Shown in pieces: positions 37,020 to 45,901 of a stretch of 64,000 nt of DNA. Below the pieces are notes generated by a model, which saw nothing but the letters and a program-made list of their open reading frames with translations, did no database searches and was not told the DNA's origin. A program made the translations under genes and the position numbers. Source of the DNA: Hydrogenophaga sp. (lineage in GTDB: Bacteria; Pseudomonadota; Gammaproteobacteria; Burkholderiales; Burkholderiaceae_C); NCBI RefSeq assembly GCF_018780075.1, contig NZ_JADMKB010000003.1, positions 124,001 to 188,000 on the forward strand, in the 5' to 3' direction. Within the stretch, counting starts at the first letter, position 1; each line of letters starts with the position of its first letter.

Positions 37020-38522
37020 TCAGACGGGGATTTCTTCGGGCTCCAGGCCCATGGCCTTGGCGGCGACTTGGCTCAGGTGATCGGTGGACGTTGCTGTCAC
37101 GGTGGGCGTGACAGCGCCCAGGGTTTCGCCGTCGTCGCCCCAGGGCGCGGGGATGCGCACCTGCTGCCACACCGGGTTGAAAATGGCGCGGTCAATCTCG
37201 TGCACCAGCTCGACCATGCCCTCGTAGCCGCCGTAGGGGTGGTGGCGTTCCTGGTTGATGTCCAGCCAGGGCATGCGCGCCTTGAGCGCCACGAACTGCG
37301 AACGGCCGCCGCTGAGCATGATGTCGGCGCGCGCTTCTTTCAGCATGGCGTACATCTCGCGCGGCGTCATGTCGTCGATCATGTGGGCGTCGGCGCCCTC
37401 GCCCATGATCTCCTTGATTTTTTCCTTGTCTTCCTTGGTGCTCTTCTTGACGCTGGTGCCGACGATTTCCATGCCGCCCTCCTGCAGCGCGGCCACCACC
37501 GACCAGGACTTCACGCCACCCGTGATCAGCAGCACGCGCTTGCCCTGCAGGCGCTTCTTGTATTCGGCGATGCGCTTGTAGGCGCGCGCTTCTTCCACCT
37601 CGATCAGGCGCTCGGTGCGCTCGATGAGTTCGGCGTCGGCGCCCTGCTTCACCAGCAGACGCGCGATCTCGCGCAGGGTCTCGCTCATGTCGCTGATGCC
37701 GTAGAACGAACCTTCGAAATACGGGATGCCGTAGCGCTGCTCCATCTTGGTCGCGATGTTGATCATCGACTTGGAGCACACCATCATGTTGACCTTGGCG
37801 CGGTGCGCGCTGGCGATCTCGTTGTAGCGGCCGTCGCCCGAGATGCACGAGAGGATGCGGATGCCCAGCGCATCGAGCAGCGGCTTGACCTGCCAGAGTT
37901 CACCGACCAGGTTGTATTCGCCAATGATGTTGATGTCGTAGGCGGTGGTGTACTCGGGCTCGACGGTGCCGATCACGTAGTCCAGGATGGCTTCGGCGCC
38001 GAGCTTGTTGCCCAGGTTCTTGGGGCCAGCGAAGCCGGGCGCGTTGACCGGGATCACCGGCTTGCCGAACTTCTCGGCGGCGCGCTTGCACACGGCTTCG
38101 ATGTCGTCACCGGTCAGCGCGGTGACGCAGGTCTGGTAGACGAAGACCGCGGGCGGGTCGTACTTTTCAATGATCTCGCGGATGGACTTGAACAGGCGCT
38201 TCTCACCGCCGTAGATCACGTCGAGCTCGTTGATGTCGGTGGTGAAGCCGCTGCGGTAGATGGTGGAGCCGCTGGACGCGCTGTGGCGGTTGTCCCAGGA
38301 GTTGCCTTCGCAGGCGATGGGGCCGTGCACCAGGTGGGCCACGTCGACCACGGGTTGCAGCGCGATCTTGGCGCCGTCGAAAGCGCAACCGCCCGCCGCC
38401 GCGCCGGGTGAGAGCTGCTTGGTGCAGCCCTTCTTGCGTTCCTTCTCGCTCTTGCCCTGGTTGATGTCACAGCCGGGCTCTTCGAACACTTCGGCGATCT
38501 TGGCCTTGAGCGATACAGACAT
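37020..38522 (-). CDS. nifE: NifE, FeMo-cofactor scaffold alpha subunit
   Basis: 500 residues. Start region E-P-G-C-D-I-N-Q-G-K then G-C-T-K-Q-L-S-P-G-A-A-A-G-G-C-A-F-D-G-A (C33, C46), H-G-P-I-A-C-E-G-N-S-W-D, and C-I-S-G-D-G-R-Y-N-E-I, the NifE counterpart of the FeMo-co region. First gene of the nifE-N-X-DUF269-DUF683-fdxB-nifQ operon with its own sigma-54 promoter 34-49 bp upstream. Confidence 0.97.
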   Translation of the reverse strand: MSVSLKAKIAEVFEEPGCDINQGKSEKERKKGCTKQLSPGAAAGGCAFDGAKIALQPVVDVAHLVHGPIACEGNSWDNRHSASSGSTIYRSGFTTDINELDVIYGGEKRLFKSIREIIEKYDPPAVFVYQTCVTALTGDDIEAVCKRAAEKFGKPVIPVNAPGFAGPKNLGNKLGAEAILDYVIGTVEPEYTTAYDINIIGEYNLVGELWQVKPLLDALGIRILSCISGDGRYNEIASAHRAKVNMMVCSKSMINIATKMEQRYGIPYFEGSFYGISDMSETLREIARLLVKQGADAELIERTERLIEVEEARAYKRIAEYKKRLQGKRVLLITGGVKSWSVVAALQEGGMEIVGTSVKKSTKEDKEKIKEIMGEGADAHMIDDMTPREMYAMLKEARADIMLSGGRSQFVALKARMPWLDINQERHHPYGGYEGMVELVHEIDRAIFNPVWQQVRIPAPWGDDGETLGAVTPTVTATSTDHLSQVAAKAMGLEPEEIPV

Positions 38523-38555
38523 GTCGGACTCCAGACGGTGGGTTGAGAGTCACTC

Positions 38556-38571
38556 TGCAAGTTGGGTGCCA
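38556..38571 (-). promoter_or_regulatory. Sigma-54 (-24/-12) promoter of the nifE operon
   Basis: Minus strand TGGCACCCAACTTGCA matches the consensus TGGCAC-N5-TTGCA at every fixed base. Expected start near 38545, giving a leader of about 23 nt before the nifE ATG at 38522. No TGT-N10-ACA site was found in the 240 bp upstream. Confidence 0.88.
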
Positions 38572-38656
38572 GGCTTTTTTCAGGCTTTTGGGCCGGTTTT
38601 TTGGCGATCTGTGGCGGGTTTGAAGGGAATGTCGCGGGCGCTTTGCGACAGGGGGC

Positions 38657-39136
38657 TCATCGACCCAGCGGTAGCTTCTGGCCGCTGCGGTGCAAGGCGA
38701 TCCAGCGCTCCAGCTCGGCCACGTGCTGCGCCTCTTCTTCCACAAACTCTTTCGCCAGCACCTTGATCTCGTGGTCGGTCGTGGTCTGCAGCACGTTGTC
38801 GTAAAACGCCAGACCGGCGCTCTCGGCGTCGAGCGCCACCTGCAGCGCCTGCTCGATGCCGATGAAAGGATCGGCGGCCCAGATCGCGGCGGCTTCGGGG
38901 CTTTCGATGTCGGGCCACTGGTAGTCAGCTTCGCTCAACGTGGGCAGGTTGCGGTAGCCGGCGCGTTCGCGAGCGTCGCCCAGGTGCAGCAGCGAGTAGT
39001 CGGCCAACTGGCGGAACAGCTGGGCCACCTCGGTGTTGCCGGCCGTTCGCATGGCGTCGGCGAGCTGGCCGAAGCGCAGCGCGGCTTCGTTCTCCAGCTG
39101 GATGGTGTGGGCCAGAAATTCTTCTACGGATTCCAT
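38657..39136 (-). CDS. Ferritin/rubrerythrin-like diiron protein in nif cluster
   Basis: 159 residues from ATG 39136 (GAGGAACAC just before it). Four-helix bundle pattern with diiron ligand motifs: helix A L-E-N-E-A-A-L-R-F, then L-L-H-L-G-D, helix C A-L-D-A-E-S-A-G-L-A-F-Y and C-terminal E-F-V-E-E-E-A-Q-H-V-A-E-L-E. ExxH in E-E-A-Q-H supports metal binding. Such proteins may store iron for cofactor assembly or reduce peroxide. 134 bp before nifE, 14 bp after the preceding gene. Confidence 0.75.
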   Translation of the reverse strand: MESVEEFLAHTIQLENEAALRFGQLADAMRTAGNTEVAQLFRQLADYSLLHLGDARERAGYRNLPTLSEADYQWPDIESPEAAAIWAADPFIGIEQALQVALDAESAGLAFYDNVLQTTTDHEIKVLAKEFVEEEAQHVAELERWIALHRSGQKLPLGR

Positions 39137-39150
39137 GATGTGTTCCTCGG

Positions 39151-39507
39151 TCAAAAACCCAATTCGAACCAGGCAGGCTCTTTGTGGCGCAGCTGGGCGA
39201 TCAAATCCAGCGTGGCCGGCACCAGGGCGTGGATGCCGTACCAAACCTCTTCGCGACGCGGCTGGCCGTCGCCCTCCAGCAACTGCTGCAGGTGCGCCCA
39301 GCCGTGCCAGTCGATCTGCACCAGGCGCAGGCGCAGCGGCTCTGGCCAGTGCGCCAGGGTCTGCGCCATGCGCAACAAATGCATCTCCACGCAGGCCAGG
39401 GTGTTGGCGCTGGCGAACAGCTCGTCTTCGCCCTGCAGCTCGGCGAGCAGGCTTGTCATGACCTCGCCGCTGTTCTGCAGGATCAGGTACTGCATGCGGG
39501 CGATCAT
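39151..39507 (-). CDS. Uncharacterised nif-cluster protein, 118 aa
   Basis: No recognised family. Mostly helical, with many Leu and several Trp/His (L-A-H-W-P-E-P-L-R-L-R-L-V-Q-I-D-W-H-G-W-A-H-L-Q-Q-L-L-E). No signal peptide, Cys motif or membrane helix; one Cys only (T-L-A-C-V-E-M-H). Its start overlaps the AAA-ATPase stop by 4 bp, so it is translationally coupled and probably works with that ATPase. A second in-frame ATG four codons later is also possible. Confidence 0.75.
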   Translation of the reverse strand: MIARMQYLILQNSGEVMTSLLAELQGEDELFASANTLACVEMHLLRMAQTLAHWPEPLRLRLVQIDWHGWAHLQQLLEGDGQPRREEVWYGIHALVPATLDLIAQLRHKEPAWFELGF

Positions 39508-41210
39508 GGTGTGCTCACCGGGTCCAGCCCGCGGAACATGGCGCAGCGCAAAAACACCTCGCGGCTCGCGTCCACCTGCTTGTGGCGGCAGTACTTGGCG
39601 ACCAGCTTGGCCAGGCCCTTGATGTCGCGCCCGGTCGCGGCCGGGAACAGATCGGCCAGCATGCCCGGCATGGCGGGCGCCAGATCCAGACCGAACTGTT
39701 CGCCCATCACACCCCAGATGCGCGCGCGGGCGGCCGCGTCGGGCGGGTGGTAGCGGATCAGTGCGATGCAGCGCGAGACGATGGCTTCGTCGATGTCGTC
39801 GACGCGGTTGGTGGTGAGGAACAGCAGGCCGTTGAAATACTCCAGCACGCGCAGGAAGACGCCCACCACAGCGTTCATGGTCAGGTTGTCGTCGCGCTTC
39901 TTGATGTAGACGTCGGCCTCGTCAATCAGCAGCACCGCGCCCCAGCGCTGGGCGCGCTGCAGCACCTCTTTCAGCGCCGTCTCCATGGTGGCCACGTTCA
40001 GGCCGAGCTGGCCCGAGTGCACCCGGTACAGCGGGCGCTGGATGTTCTCGGCGTAGACCTCGGCGGTGAGCGTCTTGCCCACGCCGGGCGGGCCGGCGCA
40101 CAGCACCGTGGTGCCGCCCGACTTGCCCGCGATGATGTCGTCCATCAGCACGTCCATCTCGGCGGTCAGGATGTCGATCAGGTCGGTCTGCTCGGGCGGC
40201 AGCACCAGCAACTGCTTGAGCTGGGGTTTGTAGGCGTAAGGCTCGAGGTCGTCCACGTGCACCCAGACATGGTGGTGCAGCTCCAGGTGGAACATCAGGA
40301 TCAGCGGGTGCACCGGCAGCTGGCGGAACAGGCGGGGTCGGTCCTGCAACGCGGCCTTCAGCGCCAGCACCTCCTGCTCGGCGTCGTATTGGCTGCTCTT
40401 GGCGGCCTTGTTCAGGTAGTTGGTGAGCAGCTCACCCGGGGTTTCCAGGCTGGTGTCGCGCTGCTGCAGCACGGCTTCGTCGTTCACCAGGCGCGCCGCT
40501 TCACCCTGCGCCGAGAGGATCACGATGTCCTTGCGCAGCCAGTCGCTGTCGCGGTGGGTGGCGCTCGGGTCGGACGCGTGATAGGCCAGGCCGCGGCCGA
40601 GGAACTGGGCACCGCTTTGCGCACGCCAGTCGAAGTACGTGGCCACCGAGCTTTCATACGCGCGCAGCAGCTCAGGTATTTCGCGCACCAGGCCACGCGC
40701 GAGCAGCAGCTCGGCCACGCTGCGGCCGATCACGTCGTTGCCCGAGAGGCGCAGGGTCTGGTTCACCAGCCCACCCTTGGCGTTGGCCTTGAGGTCGATG
40801 GTGACCTTGCCGGTTTCGTCGTTCGAGGGCGGTGTGTAGTCGATGCGTGTCGGGCACCAGGCCAGCGGCACGCCGTCGGTGTCGGCGCTGAACAGCCAGC
40901 CGTGGGTGCTGCCCTCGGCCAGGTAGGCCACCAGGGCGGGCACCACATCTTCCAGCGTGTCGGCCGTGAAGCGCTGGGCACCGGGTACGCCGAGCAGACC
41001 CCGCAGCGAACGCAGCTGCACGGCGCGGCGCTGCTGGGCCGGGCCGCCTGCGTCCCAGAGCTGGTCAAGCCGGTCCAGCACCGGCGCACTGAGCAAGCGC
41101 AGCCGGGTCTCGGCGTGTTGGCCGAAACGCAGCTGGTCCGTCAGACCGGCCAGCTCGGGGAATTCCCCGGCCAGGGTCTGGGCATGGGGGCGTTCGATGC
41201 GCAGCTTCAT
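39504..41210 (-). CDS. AAA+ ATPase with large unique N-terminal region, nif-linked
   Basis: 568 residues. Residues 1-340 match no domain I know. The C-terminal third is a classic AAA module: Walker A G373-P-P-G-V-G-K-T380, Walker B V-L-L-I-D430-E431, sensor-1 F-L-T-T-N468-R, arginine finger in I-V-S-R480 and a helical lid. It resembles single-ring remodelling ATPases of the clp/CbbX/MoxR-like world but I cannot place it. Start ATG 41210 gives M-K-L-R-I-E-R-P. Coupled with the 118-residue protein downstream and 19 bp after a 161-residue protein. Likely remodels a nif protein or cofactor complex (inference). Confidence 0.8.
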   Translation of the reverse strand: MKLRIERPHAQTLAGEFPELAGLTDQLRFGQHAETRLRLLSAPVLDRLDQLWDAGGPAQQRRAVQLRSLRGLLGVPGAQRFTADTLEDVVPALVAYLAEGSTHGWLFSADTDGVPLAWCPTRIDYTPPSNDETGKVTIDLKANAKGGLVNQTLRLSGNDVIGRSVAELLLARGLVREIPELLRAYESSVATYFDWRAQSGAQFLGRGLAYHASDPSATHRDSDWLRKDIVILSAQGEAARLVNDEAVLQQRDTSLETPGELLTNYLNKAAKSSQYDAEQEVLALKAALQDRPRLFRQLPVHPLILMFHLELHHHVWVHVDDLEPYAYKPQLKQLLVLPPEQTDLIDILTAEMDVLMDDIIAGKSGGTTVLCAGPPGVGKTLTAEVYAENIQRPLYRVHSGQLGLNVATMETALKEVLQRAQRWGAVLLIDEADVYIKKRDDNLTMNAVVGVFLRVLEYFNGLLFLTTNRVDDIDEAIVSRCIALIRYHPPDAAARARIWGVMGEQFGLDLAPAMPGMLADLFPAATGRDIKGLAKLVAKYCRHKQVDASREVFLRCAMFRGLDPVSTP

Positions 41211-41229
41211 GGCCGTGGATCGGTGAGGA

Positions 41230-41715
41230 TCAGTTGTCGTCGGCCAGCACTTCCAGCGCGACCAGCTGTTCGTAGAGCGCGCGCCGCGCGTGCCAGAGCG
41301 CTTTGCCGGCGATGCGCGGGTCGGCACCTTCAAATGCGCCGATGGCGTCGCGGTCGCCGCGGTAGACGCAGGTGAGCCCGCCGCGCGCGGCCAGCGCCGC
41401 TTCGAGTGCCGCGGCCTCGCTCACCGGCTCGGCGCTCAACACGCCGCTGCCGAGCAGGTGGTCTGCCCGGTACAGCGGCGCGTCCCAGCCGTGGCTGTCG
41501 CCGAGCGTGCAGATGGCCGGGTAGCGTTCGCGCGCCAGCGCATCGACCTCGGCGTGGCCGATGTCTTCCAGCAGTTCGCGCGGGCTCAGGCTGTCGAAGA
41601 TTTCCCACGGCTGCAACGCATCGCCAGCCTCGACCTTGCGGGCGAAGTCGGCCTCGTCGTAGGCGAACCAGGCGCGCGGTGCGGCTTGTTCGGGCACTTC
41701 CACCACATAGATCAT
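41230..41715 (-). CDS. Uncharacterised nif-cluster protein, 161 aa
   Basis: Begins M-I-Y-V-V-E-V-P-E-Q-A-A-P-R-A-W-F-A-Y-D-E-A-D-F. Mixed alpha/beta composition, acidic, soluble, no Cys cluster, no export signal. A segment H-A-R-R-A-L-Y-E-Q-L-V-A-L-E near the C-terminus looks helical. It lies immediately upstream of the AAA ATPase (19 bp) and after a repeat-filled gap, so it may be the first gene of the AAA module. I do not recognise a family. Confidence 0.72.
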   Translation of the reverse strand: MIYVVEVPEQAAPRAWFAYDEADFARKVEAGDALQPWEIFDSLSPRELLEDIGHAEVDALARERYPAICTLGDSHGWDAPLYRADHLLGSGVLSAEPVSEAAALEAALAARGGLTCVYRGDRDAIGAFEGADPRIAGKALWHARRALYEQLVALEVLADDN

Positions 41716-41814
41716 GGTTTTCTCCGTGGCCGCGAACGGCGCTGGTTCAATGCCAATTCAGATTTCAATACCGCCAGACCACAGGCCCTGCGCCTGAAGG
41801 GGAGCGCCCTAGGG

Positions 41815-41886
41815 CACCGCCGGGCCGGCTTTGCCGGACGGCCAGTGCCGCCCCCTTGAGGGGGGCGCGCGAAGCGCGGCGGGGGT
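41815..41886. repeat. Dispersed GC-rich intergenic repeat
   Basis: CACCGCCGGGCCGGCTTTGC...CCGG, then CCCCCTTGAGGGGGG, then GCGCGAAGCGCGGCGGGGG. Fills the space between two uncharacterised nif genes. Confidence 0.8.
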
Positions 41887-41892
41887 GGGCCA

Positions 41893-42267
41893 TCACTCCA
41901 CGCCTTCGGCGGCGGTCTTGGCCCAGACCGCTTTTCTGAGGCGCTGCGTGATGCCGGCGGGGCTGGCATCGAACTGCCGCTGCGCAATCGACAGGGCGCC
42001 CTGGGCCACCGCCGCTTCAGGCAGGGTCAGGGGCAGGCGACCCGCCACATGGGTCGCGCCCAGCACCGCCTTGGCGATCGCCTGGCGGTTCGGGTGCTCG
42101 TCCATGGCGATCAGGTTGTCGGCCTCGCGCACACCACCCAGACACACCCAGCCGTCGATCACCTCGACCTTGCGGCCGTCCTGCGTGGTCTTGATGTAAA
42201 CCGCCTCAAGGGCCATGCTTCCCGACCCATCGGGCGCCGGTGCTGTGGGGGTAGCGGGCGTGTTCAT
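41893..42267 (-). CDS. Uncharacterised nif-cluster protein, 124 aa
   Basis: Ala/Pro-rich first 18 residues, then A-V-Y-I-K-T-T-Q-D-G-R-K-V-E-V-I-D-G-W-V-C-L-G-G-V-R-E-A-D-N-L-I-A-M-D-E-H-P-N-R-Q-A-I. Soluble; one Cys. The N-terminal extension suggests the real start could be the ATG at residue 18 (M-A-L-E-A-V-Y). Two bases separate it from the Shethna-type ferredoxin, so the two are one unit. No family recognised. Confidence 0.72.
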   Translation of the reverse strand: MNTPATPTAPAPDGSGSMALEAVYIKTTQDGRKVEVIDGWVCLGGVREADNLIAMDEHPNRQAIAKAVLGATHVAGRLPLTLPEAAVAQGALSIAQRQFDASPAGITQRLRKAVWAKTAAEGVE

Positions 42268-42269
42268 GA

Positions 42270-42617
42270 TCAGAACTTCACGACGATGTCTTCATTGCGC
42301 ACGATGAACTGGCAGGCCAGGCGCCACGGGGGCGGCAGGTCCTTGGTTTCGGCGTCGGTGATCTGCTGCGCCGTGATCTTGCCGGCCAGCTTCAACACGG
42401 TCTTCTCTTTTTCCGTCAGCGCCACGCCGTGCGGCGTGTTGCCCGACAGCACGGTCACCTGCAGCTGGCAGGAACCGCACTCGCCGTTCTCGCACTCGAA
42501 ATCCAGCGGAATGTCGTTGGCCTTGGCCACCGCCAGCAAGGTCTTGGTATCCCCCGCGATGGCATAGACCGTGAGGTCCTTCTTCATCCGCGGAGAACTG
42601 AATGTCACGTTGGCCAT
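42270..42617 (-). CDS. 2Fe-2S ferredoxin of the Shethna protein II (FeSII) type
   Basis: 115 residues. Plant-type cluster ligands C42-x4-C47-x2-C50 and C102. The frame opens M-A-N-V-T-F-S-S-P and has L-T-E-K-E-K-T-V-L-K, D-L-P-P-P-W-R-L-A-C-Q and a D-I-V-V-K-F end, which from memory closely parallels the Azotobacter Shethna protein II. FeSII forms an O2-stable inactive complex with NifH and NifDK (conformational protection). First non-structural gene after nifK; the intervening gap holds a repeat copy. Could also be a simple electron donor. Confidence 0.82.
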   Translation of the reverse strand: MANVTFSSPRMKKDLTVYAIAGDTKTLLAVAKANDIPLDFECENGECGSCQLQVTVLSGNTPHGVALTEKEKTVLKLAGKITAQQITDAETKDLPPPWRLACQFIVRNEDIVVKF

Positions 42618-42686
42618 AGGGCACCTCTAGAAAGATAAAAACTCCGACCGAGGCAGCACCAGACAAGCGAAGGGGAGCTCACCCAG

Positions 42687-42760
42687 TGCCGCCGCGGAAC
42701 GGGCTTTGCCCGGCCGCCAGCGGCGCCCCCTGGGGGGTGACGCGAAGCGGCGCGGGGGGA
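42687..42760. repeat. Dispersed GC-rich intergenic repeat
   Basis: GCCGCCGCGGAACGGGC TTTGC CCGGCC-type hairpin, then CCCCCTGGGGGG, then GACGCGAAGCGGCGCGGGGG. Lies just past the nifK stop. Confidence 0.8.
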
Positions 42761-42764
42761 GCAC

Positions 42765-44324
42765 TCAACGAATGATGTCGTAGCTGTAGTCCGTCTTGCC
42801 GGGGATGATCGTGTTCGCATCCAGCGTCTCGAAGAACTCGTCAAGCAACGTGACCAGCACGCGCATGCCGCCTTCGTAGCCCCAGGTGGGGAAACGGTGG
42901 TAGTGGTGGCGATCGAAGATCGGGAACACCATGCGCACCAGCGGCGTCTTGGTGTCGCGCTCCAGGTACTTGCCGTAGGTGTTGCCGATCAGGAAGTCCA
43001 CCGGCTCGGTGAACAGCAGCGAACGCAGGTGCCACAGGTCGCGCTTGGGGTAGACCTTGCAGCCGGCGCCGTAGGGCGACGAGTCGAACAGCTCCTGCAC
43101 CTTCTTGGCCCAGGTTTCGGTGCCGTTGGTGGCCAGCACGTGCGAGGGTTCGGCGCCGAGTTCCAGCAGGAACTGGGCGTAGCCGAGCATCTGGTCCGGA
43201 TCGCCGTAGAGGGCGTAGCGCTTGCCGTGCAGGTGGGCCTGGCTGTCGGCCATGGCGTCGACCAGCTCACCGCGTTCTTTTTCCAGCTCGGCCGGGATCG
43301 GCTTGCCGGTCAGGCGCGAGATTTCCATCAGGAACTGGTCGGTGCCGGCGACGCCGATGGGGGCGTTCAGCGTGACGACTTCCTGGCCGTGTTCGGCGAT
43401 GAACTTGCTGGTCTTCTCGCAGCAGAACTCCTGGAACACGATGGTCGCCTTGGCGTGCAGGGCAGCCACGACTTCCTCTTTCGAGGTGCCACCGGCGTAC
43501 ATGCGGAACTCACCGTCGGTGGGCGTGTTCCAGTTGCCGCTCGGGTCGCAGATCACGTTGACCTTGACACCGAACAGATCAAAGATGCGGCGGATTTCCT
43601 TCATGTTGCCGACGACGTAACCGTCGAAGCCACCGATGAAGTTGATGCTCTCGTCGGGCACGCGCACCAGCGGTTCGGTGGTCTTGGCCTTGCCGTCCCA
43701 GAAGTGGCGCAGGATGCCCAGCAGCGCGTTGTCGTAGCCGGTGATGTGGCTGCCGACGAAAGCCGGGGTGTGAGCAAAGGGCACGTCGAACTCGTCGGGC
43801 ACGCTGCCTTTTTGCTTGCTGGTCTTGATGAAGGCGTCGACGTCGTCACCGATCACTTCGGCCATGCAGGTGGTCGAGACGGCAATCATGTCCGGCTTGT
43901 ACAGGCTGTAGGCGTTGGCCAGGCCGTCGACCATGTTGTTCAGGCCACCGAACACCGCCGCGTCTTCCGTCATCGAAGAGCTCACGCAGGACGTGGGTTC
44001 CTTGAAGTGGCGGCTGAAGTGTGAGCGGTAGTAGGCCACGCAGCCCTGGCTGCCGTGCACGAAGCTCAGCGTCTTCTGGAAACCGTTGGCCACGTACACG
44101 GCGCCCAGCGGCTGACAGGCCTTGGCCGGGTTCACCGACAGCGAATCGCGGGCGAAGTTCTTCTGTTTGTAGTCTTCGGTCTTGGTCCACTCGACGATCT
44201 GCTTGATGGATTCGTCGCTGTGGTTGAACTCGAATTCCGCTTTCTTGTTGCGGAAGATGTCCTGGTACTCGGGCTCACGGAACAGCAGTTCGTGGTCGAG
44301 GATCTTGTCGGCTGATTGGGGCAT
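42765..44324 (-). CDS. nifK: Nitrogenase MoFe protein beta subunit
   Basis: 519 residues. P-cluster cysteines C70 ([10 protein letters not shown]), C95 ([10 protein letters not shown]) and C153 (S-T-T-C-M-A-E-V) occur at the same positions as in Azotobacter. The following Ser/Thr-rich [13 protein letters not shown] is also conserved. Forms the alpha2-beta2 tetramer with NifD. 71 bp after nifD. Confidence 0.98.
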   Translation of the reverse strand: MPQSADKILDHELLFREPEYQDIFRNKKAEFEFNHSDESIKQIVEWTKTEDYKQKNFARDSLSVNPAKACQPLGAVYVANGFQKTLSFVHGSQGCVAYYRSHFSRHFKEPTSCVSSSMTEDAAVFGGLNNMVDGLANAYSLYKPDMIAVSTTCMAEVIGDDVDAFIKTSKQKGSVPDEFDVPFAHTPAFVGSHITGYDNALLGILRHFWDGKAKTTEPLVRVPDESINFIGGFDGYVVGNMKEIRRIFDLFGVKVNVICDPSGNWNTPTDGEFRMYAGGTSKEEVVAALHAKATIVFQEFCCEKTSKFIAEHGQEVVTLNAPIGVAGTDQFLMEISRLTGKPIPAELEKERGELVDAMADSQAHLHGKRYALYGDPDQMLGYAQFLLELGAEPSHVLATNGTETWAKKVQELFDSSPYGAGCKVYPKRDLWHLRSLLFTEPVDFLIGNTYGKYLERDTKTPLVRMVFPIFDRHHYHRFPTWGYEGGMRVLVTLLDEFFETLDANTIIPGKTDYSYDIIR

Positions 44325-44395
44325 GGTGCTCTCCAGAGGATGTTGAAATTCAAGGAGCGGACGACCGGCTCTTGCCAGGCCGCCCGCAGTCTTCT

Positions 44396-45859
44396 TCAGG
44401 CGGCCTTTTTCCAGGGCGCTTTGGTCAGGCCCCAGATGGGAGAGCTGATCGCCATGTCCATGTCACGGGCGAAGATGGCGAAGCCGTCGTAGCCGTGGTA
44501 GGGGCCGGAGTAGTCCCAGCTGTGCATCTGGCGGAAGGGCACGCCCATCTTCTGGAACACGTACTTTTCCTTGATGCCGGAGCCGACCAGGTCGGGCTGA
44601 ACCTGCTCGACGAACTTCTCGAATTCGTAGCCGGTCACGTCGTCATAGATCAGCGTGCCGTCCTTGACGTAGTGCGTGGTGCGCTGGTAGTCGTCGCCGT
44701 GGCCGAATTCGTAGCCGGTGCCGACCACGTCCATGCCCAGGTCTTCGTAGGCGCCGATCACGTGGCGCGGACGCAGACCGCCCACGAACAGCATGACCTT
44801 CTTGCCCTGCAGGCGCGGCTTGAACTTGTCGATCACGGCCTGCATCAGCGGCTTGTACTTGGCGATGACCTCTTCGGCCTTGGCCTTGATGCTGTCGTCG
44901 AAGTGGCTGGCGATTTCGCGCAGGCTCTTCTCGATCATGGTCGGGCCGAAGAAGTTGTATTCGACCCATGGCATGCCGTACTTCTCTTCCATGTGGCGGC
45001 TGATGTAGTTCATCGAGCGGTAGCAGTGCAGCACGTTGAGCTTGGCCTTGGGCGTGTTCTCGATCTCGGCGATGGTGCCGTCGCCGGACCACTGGGAGAT
45101 CACGCGAAGGCCCATTTCTTCGAGCAGGATGCGGCTGGACCAGGCGTCGCCACCGATGTTGTAGTCGCCGATGATGGCCACGTCGTAGGGCGTGGAGACG
45201 AACTCGGGGCGCTTGTTCGGGTCGGTGCGGTCGAACACCCAGTCGCGGATCGCGTCGTTGGCCAGGTGGTGGCCGAGCGACTGGCTCACGCCGCGGAAAC
45301 CTTCGCAGCGCACGGGCACGATGGTTTTGCCTTCGTACTCTTTGCTCTTCTTCTTGGAGACGGCTTCGATGTCGTCGCCGATCAGGCCGATCGGGCACTC
45401 GGACTGGATCGAGATGCCCTTGTTCAGGGGGAACAGTTCCTGGATCTCGTCGATGATCTTGTCGAGCTTCTTGTCGCCACCGAAGACGATGTCCTTTTCC
45501 TGGAAATCGCTGGTGAACTGCATCGTCACGAAGGTGTCGATGCCGGTGGTGCCGATGTAGTAGTTGCGGCGCGCGGCCCAGGAGTACTGGCCACAACCCA
45601 CGGGACCGTGGCTGATGTGGATCATGTCCTTGATGGGGCCCCACACCACGCCCTTGGAACCGGCGTAGGCACAACCACGGATGGTCATGACGCCCGGCAG
45701 GGACTTGATGTTGGACTTGACGCCGCAGTCCGGCTTGCCTTCTTCGAACGAGCCCAGGTGCTTCGCCCTGCGCTTGGCCATCTTTTCGGGATAGGCCTTC
45801 AGCACTTCATCGATCAAGGCTTTGTTCGTGGCCTTGCGGTCTTCAACTGTGGCAGTCAT
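44396..45859 (-). CDS. nifD: Nitrogenase MoFe protein alpha subunit
   Basis: 487 residues from ATG 45859. P-cluster ligands C63 (I-R-G-C-A-Y-A-G), C89 (G-P-V-G-C-G-Q-Y) and C155 (S-E-C-P-I-G-L); FeMo-cofactor ligands C279 ([10 protein letters not shown]) and H446 ([11 protein letters not shown]). F-V-G-G-L-R-P-R-H and G-Y-E-F-G-H complete the molybdenum-type pattern, excluding vanadium or iron-only nitrogenase. ATG four codons upstream in-frame is less likely. Confidence 0.98.
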   Translation of the reverse strand: MTATVEDRKATNKALIDEVLKAYPEKMAKRRAKHLGSFEEGKPDCGVKSNIKSLPGVMTIRGCAYAGSKGVVWGPIKDMIHISHGPVGCGQYSWAARRNYYIGTTGIDTFVTMQFTSDFQEKDIVFGGDKKLDKIIDEIQELFPLNKGISIQSECPIGLIGDDIEAVSKKKSKEYEGKTIVPVRCEGFRGVSQSLGHHLANDAIRDWVFDRTDPNKRPEFVSTPYDVAIIGDYNIGGDAWSSRILLEEMGLRVISQWSGDGTIAEIENTPKAKLNVLHCYRSMNYISRHMEEKYGMPWVEYNFFGPTMIEKSLREIASHFDDSIKAKAEEVIAKYKPLMQAVIDKFKPRLQGKKVMLFVGGLRPRHVIGAYEDLGMDVVGTGYEFGHGDDYQRTTHYVKDGTLIYDDVTGYEFEKFVEQVQPDLVGSGIKEKYVFQKMGVPFRQMHSWDYSGPYHGYDGFAIFARDMDMAISSPIWGLTKAPWKKAA

Positions 45860-45901
45860 GGGTAACTCCAATGGATATTTGGTTTTGCGTGAGATTCAAG
45901 G

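Noticed and set aside
35871-38411. Very long open frame on the plus strand (846 codons) across nifN and nifE
   Set aside because: Antisense to two certain genes; composition is the His/Val/Gly-rich mirror of high-GC codons.
39582-41375. 597-codon plus-strand frame opposite the AAA gene
   Set aside because: Antisense; the minus-strand frame has intact Walker A/B and overlap with its neighbour.
44372-45865. 497-codon plus-strand frame opposite nifD
   Set aside because: Antisense shadow of nifD.
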